64,000 nucleotides of DNA. Origin: Anaspis maculata. Lineage: Eukaryota; Arthropoda; Insecta; Coleoptera; Scraptiidae. The stretch spans positions 22,832,635 to 22,896,634 of the forward strand of contig OX421967.1 in NCBI GenBank assembly GCA_949128115.1, read 5' to 3'. The position numbers and the translations under genes were made by a program. The notes beneath the pieces are model-generated. The model was not told the origin of the DNA, made no database searches, and was given only the letters and a program-made list of their open reading frames with translations. Below are positions 47,601 through 53,200 of the stretch, in pieces. Each line of letters starts with the position of its first letter. Within the stretch, counting starts at the first letter, position 1.

Positions 47601-47938
47601 GATGTGAGGTCGCACGACGGGCGGCGTCGGCGGCTGCTGCTGCTTCTGGACCGAGGAGGGCGGCGACGACGACGGCGGCGGCGGCGGTGAGGTCGAAGGC
47701 AAAAGCGACGACAGCGATGATGAGGATTTTGTGTCGGCGTCGTCTTCGTCTTCGCGGTGCAGGAGGTGATGGTGGTGATGATGATGGTGGTGGGGGACGT
47801 GGGGATGATGGAGGGAGTGCTGCTGGAGCTGGAGCAACTTGTTGCGTTGGATTATGTCGACGGCCATCTCAATTATGTCGTCGAGGATGCTGCCCACGGC
47901 GTGCCTCGCTTCGGCGCGTCTGTCGTCGGTCTCAGCAT
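735..47938 (-). CDS. Wnk: WNK-family serine/threonine kinase gene, 11 internal exons visible, both ends missing
   Basis: Joined coding exons, in transcription order: 47938-47216, 41067-40145, 40085-39921, 27340-24773, 20985-20239, 18870-18640, 12682-12230, 7427-5959, 3014-2900, 2567-2463, 1220-735. Every junction has GT donor and AG acceptor bases, and phases agree (phase 1 after the first exon, phase 2 after 5959, phase 0 elsewhere), giving about 2,660 codons without a stop. The family call rests on the kinase domain: Cys replaces the usual subdomain II lysine, and a lysine sits in the glycine loop, which defines WNKs. WNKs are cytosolic kinases that activate SPAK/OSR1 (Fray in flies), which in turn regulate cation-chloride cotransporters in osmotic and chloride control. 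The 5' start exon lies upstream of 47938, perhaps outside the window; the 3' end lies left of 735. Introns range from 59 bases to 12.6 kb. Alternative exons cannot be excluded. Confidence 0.95.
1770..2296 (+). repeat. R1 repeat family, divergent copy
   Basis: Collinear, degraded similarity to the R1 copy at 14901-15777: GAGATTTTGTTTTCAAGTTT near 1781, the GTACTTTGAAGTTGCGTATT block near 2051, the CGACGGTAGCACGTGG block near 2121, and TTTGCCCAGGTCACTCGAAT near 2273. It lies in the intron between exons 1220 and 2463. The ends are not sharp. Confidence 0.55.
2463..2567 (-). CDS. Wnk: Wnk small exon
   Basis: A 105-base, 35-codon, phase-0 exon (acceptor AG 2569-2568 after CACACCAAC; donor GTAAGT from 2462). 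It reads [20 protein letters not shown] then [15 protein letters not shown]. The strong consensus donor and open frame in phase with both neighbours support it; the function of the segment is unknown. The 332-base intron upstream (2568-2899) shows no repeat or other feature. Confidence 0.82.
2900..3014 (-). CDS. Wnk: Wnk small exon
   Basis: A 115-base exon: one base completes the split Ser codon from 5959, then 38 codons reading [38 protein letters not shown]. The acceptor is TTTGCAG (AG 3016-3015) and the donor GTGAGT starts at 2899. LQNLQQKL is a short amphipathic helix. The phase match on both sides is the main support; no domain is recognised. Confidence 0.85.
3228..3382. mobile_element. 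Small hairpin (foldback MITE-like) element
   Basis: Near-perfect inverted repeat with arms of about 70 bases, from CCAGGAGCCGTATTCTC to GAGAATACGGCTCCTGG, around a short loop. The arms share the CGATATCTGTCGGTTCGAGT block and its complement. No coding capacity. A clear target duplication is not visible. Confidence 0.85.
3684..5060. mobile_element. TA-flanked terminal-inverted-repeat element, non-coding
   Basis: The left end CATGGTGTTTCAATGGAAAC and right end GTTTCCATTGAAACACCCTG form ~27-base inverted repeats that continue with GAGCCA. TA lies at both junctions (3682-3683 and 5061-5062), as expected for Tc1/mariner-type insertion. Inside, a block of about 80 bases at ~4590-4670 recurs at ~4838-4920 (both contain GAAGTTGGGGTGGG). 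No transposase frame is seen. Confidence 0.8.
5147..5552. mobile_element. Composite foldback element with nested inverted repeats
   Basis: The main hairpin runs 5335-5545: CTATTTTCGGGAAAC on the left pairs with GTTTCCCGAAAATAG on the right, with about 90-base arms. The hairpin core (about 5417-5457, CCTGATGATCTGTTCCCC) is inverted relative to 5151-5187, giving a second overlapping inverted repeat. The rest of this intron up to 5958 shows nothing recognisable. Confidence 0.75.
5959..7427 (-). CDS. Wnk: Wnk exon: second giant Gln/Pro/Met-rich exon
   Basis: A 1,469-base exon that starts phase 0 ([15 protein letters not shown]) and ends with two bases of a Ser codon completed at 3014. The first ~100 residues are charged and helix-prone ([55 protein letters not shown]). 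The rest is low complexity: Gln runs of up to about eleven, a PVGVVQ repeat (about 6740-6840), then Pro-Met-Gln repeats such as [19 protein letters not shown]. Near the C-terminus a less repetitive segment ([19 protein letters not shown]) could form a helix. The donor is GTTGGT from 5958; an alternative CAG/GTTTCT donor 10 bases inside would not match the phase of the next exon. The high-Leu/Ala frames on the opposite strand are shadows of the Gln codons. Confidence 0.92.
7428..8142. other. Intron segment between exon 7427 and the foldback at 8143
   Basis: Apart from the tandem duplication at 7668-7791, nothing is recognised here. Open frames on both strands are short and lack codon structure. 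Confidence 0.5.
7668..7791. repeat. 62-base tandem duplication
   Basis: Two head-to-tail copies beginning TACGTAACGCTGTGTCAAAC, at 7668 and 7730, differing at a few positions (for example ATTGCAATTCC versus ATTGCATTTCC). It lies inside a Wnk intron. Confidence 0.9.
8204..8405 (-). mobile_element. tRNA-derived SINE insertion
   Basis: Flanked by a 13-base direct repeat TATACAATGCTTT (8191-8203 and 8406-8418). Read on the minus strand, the head (about 8403-8332) has an A-box-like TAGTCGAGTGG, a stable anticodon-like stem (CTGCTTG/CAAGCAG) and a B-box-like GGCTCGATTCT in a 5-base T-arm. That is the RNA polymerase III promoter layout of tRNA-derived SINEs. A ~130-base unrelated body and an A-rich tail follow. 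The opposite arm of the host foldback (near 11005) lacks the insert, confirming its boundaries. It is not a functional tRNA: no convincing acceptor stem is formed. Confidence 0.82.
8849..9410. mobile_element. Hairpin element nested in the 8143-11066 foldback
   Basis: Inverted ends CTGTTCAGCAGCAATTTT (8849) and AAAATTGCTGCTGAACAG (9410), with arms of about 240 bases that include TCTGGCTTAACCGCGGCACG and its complement (~8942 and ~9315), around an AT-rich centre near 9120. The corresponding site in the right arm of the outer foldback is uninterrupted, so this is a later insertion. Confidence 0.8.
11067..12229. other. Intron segment, nothing recognised
   Basis: No exon with valid splice signals, terminal repeat, tandem array or transposon protein fragment was recognised on either strand. 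Confidence 0.4.
12230..12682 (-). CDS. Wnk: Wnk exon with an RFxV docking motif
   Basis: A 453-base, 151-codon, phase-0 exon (acceptor AG 12684-12683; donor GTTTGT from 12229). It starts [20 protein letters not shown] and contains a conserved-looking segment ([20 protein letters not shown], then [19 protein letters not shown]). Near the end is [20 protein letters not shown] (about 12255-12314). R-F-x-V is the established peptide that binds the C-terminal domain of SPAK/OSR1 kinases, so this exon probably helps recruit Fray. RKIS just before it is also a basophilic phosphorylation-type sequence. Composition is ordinary compared with the Gln-rich exons. Confidence 0.93.
13159..13304. mobile_element. 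Small hairpin (MITE-like) element
   Basis: Inverted arms GCGCTTTCGTTTTG (13159) and CAAAACGAAAGCGG (ending 13304) continue inward through GTAGATCACTAGA and its complement and AGAAAGTAGAT and its complement, leaving a short loop near 13230. Non-coding. Confidence 0.82.
13377..15777 (+). mobile_element. R1 element, near-complete copy interrupted by a palindrome
   Basis: The left end TATAGTATGTTCACCTGT (13377-13394) resumes at 14901 with ACCGTGATTCTAGTCGGC. Together they match the complement of the R1 right end (CAAGTGAACCTACTATA, ending 15777). Removing the palindrome 13395-14896 plus one CTGT leaves an R1 element of about 0.9 kb with ~36-base inverted ends. The body (14910-15777) is collinear with the copy at 46165-46829. 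No long open frame. Confidence 0.75.
13395..14896. mobile_element. 1.5-kb palindromic element with CTGT target duplication
   Basis: Ends CACGGTTCGGCAAAATGTG and CACATTTTGCCGAACCGTG, flanked by CTGT at 13391-13394 and 14897-14900. The arms, several hundred bases each, stay paired through GATTCTTTATTATTTTC (13460) with GAAAATAATAAAGAATC (14819), GTGGACATCTGA-type sequence near 13660 with 14620, and CCGTTCCAGAAAGATCTC near 13850 with 14440. The centre, about 13930-14240, is unpaired. It is inserted in the left terminus of an R1 element. Confidence 0.85.
15778..17580. mobile_element. 1.8-kb near-perfect palindrome, TA-flanked
   Basis: Left end CAGGGTGTCCCATAATTAGC and right end GCTAATTATGGGACACCCTG, with TA at 15776-15777 and 17581-17582. 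The two arms, about 870 bases each, are paired over their whole length around a loop of only some tens of bases near 16690-16740 (for example CATCGACAATGCATCTTTCC at ~16620 and its complement near 16795). TA flanks fit Tc1/mariner-type insertion. There is no transposase frame. Confidence 0.88.
17583..18401. mobile_element. TAG...CTA element with GTA target duplication
   Basis: Left end TAGTCCAGGAGC and right end GCTCCTGGACTA, flanked by GTA at 17580-17582 and 18402-18404. The inverted homology extends about 28 bases with mismatches. The left GTA straddles the right boundary of the preceding palindrome, so this element inserted after it. Internal sequence is non-coding as far as I can see. Confidence 0.75.
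18640..18870 (-). CDS. Wnk: Wnk exon: conserved Ser/Thr-rich segment
   Basis: A 231-base, 77-codon, phase-0 exon with an AG acceptor at 18872-18871 and a GTGAGT donor from 18639. It encodes [20 protein letters not shown], then [17 protein letters not shown] and [20 protein letters not shown], and ends [16 protein letters not shown]. There is no Gln tract, in contrast to the exons on either side, so it is probably a conserved functional segment of the tail. The SRKTSTAS element resembles the R-x-S-T-A-S motifs of the 20239-20985 exon. The segment lies between the second PF2-like region and the RFxV exon. I cannot name its function. Confidence 0.9.
18871..20238. other. Intron segment, nothing recognised
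   Basis: A 1.4-kb Wnk intron without a detectable inverted-repeat element, array or coding fragment; unusually clean next to its neighbours. Confidence 0.45.
20239..20985 (-). CDS. Wnk: Wnk exon: helical Gln-rich region and second PF2-like segment
   Basis: A 747-base phase-0 exon encoding 249 residues. It begins [18 protein letters not shown] and carries two near-identical motifs, [10 protein letters not shown] (about 20837-20856) and [10 protein letters not shown] (20771-20790), in a Gln/Pro context. An acidic Ser/Thr segment ([18 protein letters not shown]) is followed by a basic Gln stretch. The C-terminal ~80 residues, including [35 protein letters not shown] and [18 protein letters not shown], resemble the second PF2-like (SPAK/OSR1 C-terminal-like) domain of WNKs; I judge this from the pattern only. 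The exon ends PKPYVQK before a GTACGT donor at 20238. The flanking intron on the 5' side is almost entirely a 3.7-kb inverted-repeat element. Confidence 0.93.
21320..21786 (-). pseudogene. LINE reverse transcriptase fragment, frameshifted
   Basis: The minus-strand translation contains [20 protein letters not shown], matching the N-terminal reverse transcriptase pattern (KKLKxxKAPGxDxI). After a frameshift near 21510 it continues [18 protein letters not shown] and [14 protein letters not shown], matching the PLTxIFNxSLxTGxFPxxLKxAxVxPIxKK pattern of Jockey/CR1-like non-LTR retrotransposons. There is no endonuclease, no YADD box and no start; it is a short dead fragment inside the left arm of an inverted-repeat element. 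Confidence 0.75.
23126..23313. mobile_element. Small hairpin element
   Basis: GCTTAGTTTATGATGAGCGA on the left pairs with TCGCTCATCATAAACTGAGC on the right, continuing through AGCGGAGCGGAGC-type arms with a loop near 23215. Nested inside the 21031-24758 element. Confidence 0.8.
23739..24257. mobile_element. TIR element, about 0.5 kb, nested
   Basis: Terminal inverted repeats ATGGCGTTTTCGACTGG (23739) and CCAGTCGAAAACGCCAT (24257). Subterminal GTTCGACTGG blocks repeat (23822, 23865). Open frames cross it on both strands but none resembles a transposase. Target duplication unclear. Confidence 0.72.
24773..27340 (-). CDS. Wnk: Wnk exon: end of kinase domain, PF2-like autoinhibitory domain, coiled coil, giant Gln-rich tail
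   Basis: This 2,568-base phase-0 exon encodes 856 residues. The first ~50 finish the kinase domain ([10 protein letters not shown]... then [17 protein letters not shown]). Residues ~50-115 form an OSR1_C/PF2-like fold ([39 protein letters not shown]), the autoinhibitory region of WNKs. Next is a charged coiled coil ([20 protein letters not shown]). The rest is dominated by Gln with Pro, Tyr, Asn and Ser, including a pure Gln run of about 17, a repeated NIIQQQPQ unit (about 26400-26600) and many Q-S/N-Y-Q units (24980-25960). Basophilic motifs interrupt it: HRQTS near 26300, HKLSSIS near 26145, HRLSVDS near 26090, HRVSTVT near 25760. Gln codons mix CAA and CAG. Acceptor TTTTTGCAG ends at 27341; donor GTGAGT starts at 24772. 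Confidence 0.95.
27341..29599. other. Start of the 12.6-kb Wnk intron, nothing recognised
   Basis: AT-rich intronic sequence without a convincing exon, terminal repeat pair or transposon protein similarity. Short open frames on both strands show no domain pattern. Confidence 0.4.
29600..29911 (+). pseudogene. mariner/Tc1-like transposase C-terminal remnant with one in-frame stop
   Basis: The translation reads [34 protein letters not shown], stop, [20 protein letters not shown], ending [10 protein letters not shown] then TGA. The RWIGRRGPIEWPxRSPDLTPxDFFLW and FEHL patterns are the C-terminal catalytic block and end of DDE transposases of the mariner/Tc1 group common in arthropods. The stop (TAG) stands where the family has Trp (TGG), a single-base change; the Glu of I-E-G-P also lacks the following Trp. 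No N-terminal half is present, so the copy is dead. Confidence 0.82.
30370..30899 (-). pseudogene. LINE reverse transcriptase fragment around the YADD box, decayed
   Basis: The minus-strand translation contains [18 protein letters not shown], the reverse transcriptase catalytic box (usually YADDTQL; here HADDTQL). After a frameshift it continues [19 protein letters not shown] with SKTKLLL, the thumb-side pattern of Jockey/CR1-like elements. Upstream of the box is a degraded [16 protein letters not shown] segment interrupted by a C-tract (30629-30640). It is a different fragment of the protein from the copy at 21320-21786. No intact frame. Confidence 0.7.
31521..31798. mobile_element. MITE-like element, 18-base inverted ends
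   Basis: Perfect inverted termini CAATAGGGTGATTGCATG (31521) and CATGCAATCACCCTATTG (ending 31798), 278 bases in all. Non-coding. The target duplication is not evident. Confidence 0.78.
32047..35103. mobile_element. TTAA-flanked inverted-repeat element
   Basis: TTAA at 32043-32046 and 35104-35107 borders GCCGCGTCCAGAC on the left and GTCTGGACGCGTCT on the right. Subterminal regions on both sides are rich in AACATGTT-type motifs (32065-32160 and 34935-35070). TTAA duplications are characteristic of piggyBac- and Kolobok-like transposons; no transposase frame survives, so the class is open. It contains the hairpin 32197-32319. The interior 32320-34900 shows nothing else recognisable. Confidence 0.65.
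32197..32319. mobile_element. Small perfect hairpin element
   Basis: ACCGTATGATCAAAAACTTT on the left and AAAGTTTTTGATCATACGGT on the right, arms of about 45 bases including GCGGTAGGCTGT and its complement. Confidence 0.85.
35270..36710. mobile_element. 1.4-kb palindromic TAG...CTA element with ATG target duplication
   Basis: Left end TAGTCCAGGAATTTTAGC, right end CTATAATTCCTGGACTA, flanked by ATG (35267-35269 and 36711-36713). Arms of about 600 bases are closely matched (GTATATAAGCTCAGTTAAGC near 35335 against its complement near 36645; TTCACCCTGTAT and complement near 36255 and 35725). The loop is about 35910-36070. It sits inside the 35112-38836 element. Confidence 0.86.
37499..38775. mobile_element. 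Nested inverted-repeat element, about 1.3 kb
   Basis: CCGGTTGCAGGAAC (37499) pairs with GTTTCTTGCAACCGG (ending 38775), with imperfect subterminal similarity (AGCAAATTTTGCTACG near 37517, GGAGCAAATTTTAG near 38747; GGTATCAAAC and TTTGATACC). The CCGGTTGCAGGAAC-like unit occurs twice on the left (37499, 37547). Confidence 0.55.
38842..39920. other. Intron segment 5' of the giant intron's donor-side exon, repeat-like
   Basis: It contains TATTTTAGATGTCTCCCTCG followed by a Cys-free KIDLF-coding stretch near 39366-39395 that also occurs near 4957 and (inverted) 63056. A TGAACCAATCAGAAACGTTG block near 39468 resembles the hairpin at 58826-58996. No exon is supported; frames on both strands (for example 38960-39286 minus) match nothing I recognise. 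Confidence 0.4.
39921..40085 (-). CDS. Wnk: Wnk exon: kinase activation segment and APE region
   Basis: This is a 165-base, 55-codon, phase-0 exon that starts [19 protein letters not shown] and ends AQIYKKVIS. It holds the P+1 loop and APE-type motif, then the helix F region ([14 protein letters not shown]) and the EYPYSEC segment typical of WNKs. It is separated from the preceding exon by only 59 bases; acceptor AG at 40087-40086, donor GTAAGT from 39920. Together with the previous exon it rebuilds an uninterrupted activation loop (SFAKS then VIGT), which strongly supports the junction. The next coding exon lies 12.6 kb away at 27340. Confidence 0.97.
40145..41067 (-). CDS. Wnk: Wnk exon: kinase domain, N-lobe through DLG motif
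   Basis: This exon encodes about 307 residues. The first ~140 are a linker with a Cys pair (VKCKKC) and an acidic stretch. The kinase domain starts near [19 protein letters not shown]. The catalytic Lys lies in the glycine loop (codon 40592-40594). The position that is Lys in other kinases is Cys in VAVAWCELQ (codon 40541-40543), the WNK hallmark. Further down are the HRDLKCDN catalytic loop (Asp codon 40244-40246) and the DLGLATL sequence in place of DFG (DLG at 40181-40189). In mammalian WNK1 the two leucines of DLGL line an inhibitory chloride site; both are present. The exon ends with SFAKS, whose serines match the activation-loop serines of WNK1. The acceptor AG is 41069-41068; the donor GTAAGT starts at 40144. 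Confidence 0.97.
41126..41256. mobile_element. 131-base TA-flanked MITE next to the kinase exon acceptor
   Basis: Inverted ends CCGGGTGTTTATAAACG and TCTTATAAACACCCCG, continuing with CTGTGATCGC and its complement, flanked by TA at 41124-41125 and 41257-41258. The near edge is 58 bases upstream of the first base of the kinase exon (41067), so it lies close to the presumed branch-point region. Confidence 0.85.
41257..44367. other. Intron segment, nothing recognised
   Basis: AT-rich intronic DNA. No exon, terminal repeat pair or transposon protein similarity could be supported. Confidence 0.4.
44368..45683. mobile_element. 1.3-kb inverted-repeat element
   Basis: Ends ATTGGCGAAAATC (44368) and GATTTTCGCCAAT (45683). 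Arms of about 150 bases with indels, including ACATGGTGGCCCAAGGGGCC (~44413) against GGCCTCTTGGGCCACCATGT (~45622). The interior of about 1 kb shows no recognised coding sequence. Confidence 0.75.
45828..45982. mobile_element. Small inverted-repeat (MITE-like) element
   Basis: CCAATTGATTAGTCGCATTT on the left against AAATGCGACCAATTACCAAT on the right, with GGCAGC / GTGCCAGC subterminal similarity. Imperfect hairpin of about 155 bases. Confidence 0.6.
46165..46829 (+). repeat. R1 repeat family, left-truncated copy
   Basis: Collinear with 15109-15777: TTTTTAATTTTCGCC start, GACATTTGATAGTTGTCAAA block, AAGCCAGTTTCACACCAGGT block, and the family right end AAGTGAACCTACTATA at 46829. The left terminus is missing. 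It lies between the first two visible exons of Wnk. Confidence 0.8.
46830..47215. other. Intron segment, nothing recognised
   Basis: Between the R1 copy and the donor of the N-terminal Wnk exon. No feature seen. Confidence 0.4.
47216..47938 (-). CDS. Wnk: Wnk exon: low-complexity N-terminal region
   Basis: The acceptor is AG at 47940-47939 and the donor is GTTAGT beginning at 47215. The exon starts with the last two bases of a split codon and ends with one base of a Gly codon completed by GT at 41067-41066, so it is an internal exon and not the translation start. It encodes about 241 residues: an acidic/basic start ([13 protein letters not shown]), a possible short helix ([20 protein letters not shown]), a run of nine His, Ser-rich and Pro-rich runs, a Ser cluster ([17 protein letters not shown]), a Gly run of about eleven, and an acidic end ([20 protein letters not shown]). 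No folded domain is recognised; it looks disordered, as is usual for WNK N-termini. Assignment to Wnk rests on strand, phase match and position; other splice partners are possible. Confidence 0.8.
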
Positions 47939-48709
47939 CTGCAAACACAATTTCAACTCATTAATAACTAGTTGCTTGATCCGTGGCGCTTTCCTCAGAA
48001 GAAACCTCATCAAAAGCTCCATAAGATACCCTGACTGTTAAATTAAACAACGGAAAATGTAAGACTTTTTCCAAAGTGTTCACAAGACCCAAAGTGATCA
48101 ACAATAATTTTCCTCCGTTCCTGCGACGAACTTGACCGTAGCTTGACTGCAGTTACTCTATGAAGACAGTCACGCACGCCACAACGACGCAAAATAATTA
48201 CAGATTTTTTCCAACACGAACCCTGATTTGGACACCTTGGTGAGGTCTTTGACAGCGTGTACATAATAAACAAACGTAAACAATGGAAAAATGGGACACG
48301 TTCTAATTCCGTCTAATGTTTTTCCATCGTAATTTTTATTGGTGATGAGAAAAATTTCTATTACATTACCATAAATTTTCTGCTGAAGTTTCGTTTCAGG
48401 CGCCAAGACAGGTTCAACAGAATTACGACCTTCTCAAGACATGTTTCGAACCTTTGAGACGAACATGACACAGACCCAATAAATTTCCATTCTCATAAAC
48501 TTTGTAAGAGGAAAAATGTACAGGTGAATCACAGTGAATGTTGGCGGATTTTTTTGCGGGCTCTTTTTGATTGGTCGAATTTGGATCCCAATGTTCCAAG
48601 ACAAACAGCGTTCAGCCAGTTTTTGCAATTTACAATGGATGTGCGACGTGCGTATTAGGACAGGATTTTTACGTGATACAGAATTCAAGCCTAATATCAA
48701 AGAGGTCTG

Positions 48710-50200
48710 TTGAGATTAAATTTAAATATGATCGTCTCCCGAAACATAAGTGGGCCAATTGTTCGCATTAAGGATTCCATGCACTTTGTGATTTCCCAAC
48801 AGTGTTTAACGACAAGTCAGGGGAGCGTCAAACGACACGAAACTTGACTACTTACAGTGAATCAAATTACTCGTCGTTCAAAACTGGCGAGAATCACGAG
48901 GTGTGTGAGCACCTCAGCACAATAAGCCGGTGTGATGCGAACACTCGTAACATTCGACTATACTATGCTTTAGAAGTTGATCAAAATCAATCGATTGAGT
49001 TGATCAAGGCGGAATTTACATGCGATCGTTCGCAGAAAGATACAGGAGGTTCAAGAGTTCACATGATGACGCCCTTGAGGGTGGAACAGCCCATCAGTTG
49101 TTCTTCGCAATGAACACCCTTTGCACAATGATTACTGACTTACTATTAGAATTTGACATAAGTAATCAAAGGTTGATAGTCCGAAATCCCACCAATTTTG
49201 ATATTTTTGCAAAAGAGGTTATCAAACAAGAACGCTACTCTTGCGGTCTTGCGCGTATGAGGACATGCGCAAAAATTTGGTGCATCGTAGGCTGAGATGA
49301 CGGATCGCTTGATTTCACCACTACTCAAAATTGGTGCACATATCGAGCACAAGGCCTTCATTCAGAAAGCACCCAAAAACCCTCTCTCGCTATGGGCTAT
49401 GTGCATGACCTTGAGCTGTCAACGCGTAGGACACACAGAGCCCATGGTGGTGAAAATAAGAACGTCTTGTGGCGATCTTTGACAGCAGACAGCTGGCAGA
49501 CGACAGCTTTGACGTGGTTGTTGCAACTTGTTTTGACATCAGACGCTGTAATTTTGAAATGTGTGACGGGATCTATCCCACATCCCATTTCTCGTATATT
49601 TGTTGGTTGCGTGCATGTTGTGATGGAGCCACCACGTAAAGGAAATTTGAAACGTTTAATAAAATGTTTTTAGTCGACACGAGCGCCACTAGTAAGATGT
49701 TGGCCAACTAAATCGCTCCTACAAGAGTTTCACATTCCGCGGCGGTGCTACATGTCATGCACGTAGCTCATAGCGTTTTACTTTTTTGCATCTGGATCCT
49801 TGACAGCTTTGACGTGGTTGCTGATTTTGACACACGTTCTATTTATCTACAAAATATTGACAACCTCAGATTACTTTCACAGAATTCTGCTTCAGTGTTC
49901 GCATCACACCGGCGCGGAAGGTGTACATTACGAACAGCTGATGGGCTCTCCTGTCCGCAAAGGCGTGTGTGTTACGTGAGAACTTGGACCTCCTATCGTT
50001 CTGGAAACGATGGCATGTGAATTCCAGTTCGATTAACCCTCAGGATTAATTCCGATCAACTCCCGAAGCATGGTGAAGTGGAATGCTTGGAGTGTTCGCA
50101 TCACACCGGCGCCCGCATGCTTATTGTGTTATGCGAACACTTTGGCCAACTTATCTTTCGGGAGACGATCGCATTGAAATTCACCCTCGACTGATCCCCC
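48710..50200. mobile_element. Complex inverted-repeat region upstream of the first visible exon
   Basis: ATGATCGTCTCCCGAAACAT (~48728) pairs with the complement near 50165 (TTTCGGGAGACGATCGCAT). A second inverted pair is ~48900-49115 with ~49890-50110. The block GTGTTCGCATCACACCGGCG occurs directly at 49896 and 50092 and inverted near 48925. A GACAGCTTTGACGTGGTTG block repeats directly (49503, 49803). Several nested elements are likely; exact borders are uncertain. Confidence 0.6.
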
Positions 50201-53200
50201 GATTTTGAAGCTAGTTCTTCCCGCAACGCTTCTACGGTTTTTTTCTGTTTTTCCTAGTTGGTGGAAGGGTTTCAATTTCGTAACATTGACGGGAACATCG
50301 TTGAGCTATTGATATGAGCATAAACGCGATTTGCTTATCTAAAATCAGATGTTTGTCGTCTTTCACGTGCCCTAGGAATGACAGCTTCCAGTGTCGGTAA
50401 CAAGAAAAGAGTCAAAATCGTTGCTGCTTAGTTACGATCTCATAGCTCACTCCAACCATGACAAACTTGACTCAATTTGCCTTTGAAACTTTTATTAAGC
50501 TGTGCTTAAGCGCCTCCAGGCTATTATCTACATCAACAGCTAACAACTGAACTCCCTCTCGCTAACTCTCCATGAGGACAAAGGGCTTAGGTTTCCTGGC
50601 GCCAGACCTCTCTCTATTTCAGGTCATGGTTGAAGTGTTCCATAAAAAAAAACATGCAAACACATACACACAGAAAAGATAAAATGATTTGGAAAGAACT
50701 GACGAAATTAAATTTTTATTGTCAAATTCCAATTCGAAATTACTTTTGATGTCTGGTCGCTCCCTGTGTGCGTATGTGTGTCGCCCGCGCTTCACAATGA
50801 TGATTATCTCATTGTCGACATTTTATTTTTGCCATGCTCTCCATTGTGTGTATAATTCTGTGCAGCGCAACACGCAGTCATTATCCTTGTTATCGTTTAG
50901 TTACAATGAAAGGATTATCCGTCATTGATGCGTGGTGATACGAGATAAACAAATTACACATACGAATACATACACACCACGTACTTGAAATTATGAGGAA
51001 GTGGTACTTTATAAATTAAAAGAATACTCGAAAGCCTAAAGCACAAAACATGATTGCTGTATGCTGCGGTGTGTCAAAATAAGTAGTCGGAATTTGATAA
51101 GAGAGGGCGACCGACCACCATCCGCATCAGTGCAGTACAATGCTTAGAGTCGAGGTGATGGTGATGAGGATGATAATGAGCTGTATACAAAAATAGAGGC
51201 TAGACGGCTCGAAATAACAGGAAATTTAACCTTAGACAACGTGTTAAATTGAATCGCGTCTTGACACCTTTTTGTGCAGTTTTCTTGAAAAAACCTAGTC
51301 CTGGTTTTTCACAGCCATCGCGATAGTTGCTAATTTTGTTCTTCGTATTAATAACAATGAAACAGAACCTAGGAAGCGAAGAAAATCTTGGATATAGTTG
51401 ATAAAACCATTGCCAAAGTAAACTCAGCGAATTAAAGATTGCGGTAGGACTTGGATTTATCTCATCGCAAGGCGCCTTGAGTATTATTTATACATGATGT
51501 ATAATTTCACAAAAGCCGATTGCTATTTGATTATTATAATACGCAATTAATCGACTGATGCAACCAGTTTCCGTGCTCAAGTGGAACTCTTCCGGCGCAG
51601 TTTCCGTGAAAAACACGTGTTTGGAATTAATTTCATTTCTGCAGTTAATTGATTTTATTTCGATCATTTTGGAACGCTTTCAACTCTTTTGTTTTGTGCC
51701 AATAAGCTATAAGAGTGCTTAGCCGTAGCAAATTGCTTTATTTTTTCTCTCGGTTGCAGCGAATTTTGGCATCAACACTGAAGATTTTCACCAAATCACT
51801 CGAACATAATCTTCTAGAGGTTTTTTTTTACTTTTTCAAATAAAATTATCGAAAGGGTTGGCGTTGGTAAGAGCTGTCAAATTTTTGCGCAACCCCTCAT
51901 ATATCTGCGCACAGACACGCGGTAAATATTTGACAAATCTTCAAGGAAATAATTAATGGCAAACTATTTTTTGCTCAGTTCTGTTGAGTATCTGCAGTGT
52001 TGGTTTTGTAGAAAAGTTTTGTTTGCTTTTGGCTTCAATAATAACGCCGTAATCTGCAAAGAGTGTAAAGCTGAAACGTATACACGACTATGATTTTTAT
52101 TTTTTACGAGATCGTGTATTACGTGTTTTATGAATGAATCCTTGAATCTTCCGCCGTGTTTGATCGGTGTGATCAAACATAAAAACTTGATTTTTAATTT
52201 TGACGTTTATTATCTTTCGATATTATTATTGCGAAGCTCGTTAAAATAAAAATGGCGATTACGGTTCTGGGATTATCGAATTGAAGTGCAAACATTGTCG
52301 CTGCAATAATGAGAATGTACACACTCACTTGGTTATTAGCGTGTTCCGGAAAATGAAAATACGTGCGTTTTAATCTACTGCAAATTAATACATGAGGCTG
52401 GGGGCCTGTGAAGTAGCTATTTTCACGTCTTTTTTCACACTGTAAAATGCAGTGAGGTGAAAAATACTAACGGGATCGTACTGGCCGTGTCCGATTTAGT
52501 AAGAAGCGATATTTACCGAACGTGCCATTTTCAAAAATCTAAATTTGAAAGTTACGTCATTTTTATTTCCTGGAAATTATAAGAAACTTGACGTTTTTTA
52601 AACGATAAATGAAGAATGATGGGTCCATCCAAGAACTGAGACCCCTGCCACCTAATCAAAATTGCTACTTTTTTTAAAACGTTCTGTCATTTTTTACTAC
52701 ATTGGACAGGAGGGGCACAGTTATGCCATTATGAAAATTACCGCCAGATGTTTTCACGGTGAAATGTCAATTCTTTATCAGTAACTACCCAAAATTCGAA
52801 AAGAGTGAAAATTTCCTTAATTACTTGTCAAGTGCCATTGCTAACTAGCAGCGACTATTGATTGGTCACTTTTGCTTACGGTTCATAGCTTGTGACCGAC
52901 GACTAACGACTATGTGGCCACACAAGACCACCTGGTGTAGAGCTCGGTACTTGATCGTAGAGGACGTTTTTGAGAGGAACACATACTCCGACGTCTAGTA
53001 GCCTAGGTGGGCACTAGTGGATACCTGCAATACCCACATTATTGACATGGAAATTTGACAAGTAGAAATAATGTGAAAATGGGTTTGCATTTGTTCTCTT
53101 ATTTCATGTTATGGTTAGCATATTTAGCAGGCTTGTAGTGGATCTAGCCCCAGAGGTGCGCAGCTGAAAAACTACGTCCCCAGCAATACACTACATTGCG

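Noticed and set aside
47930..47938. ATG at 47938-47936 as translation start
   Set aside because: That ATG is out of frame with the rest of the exon and follows directly on a good splice acceptor; the coding frame crosses it as a split codon.
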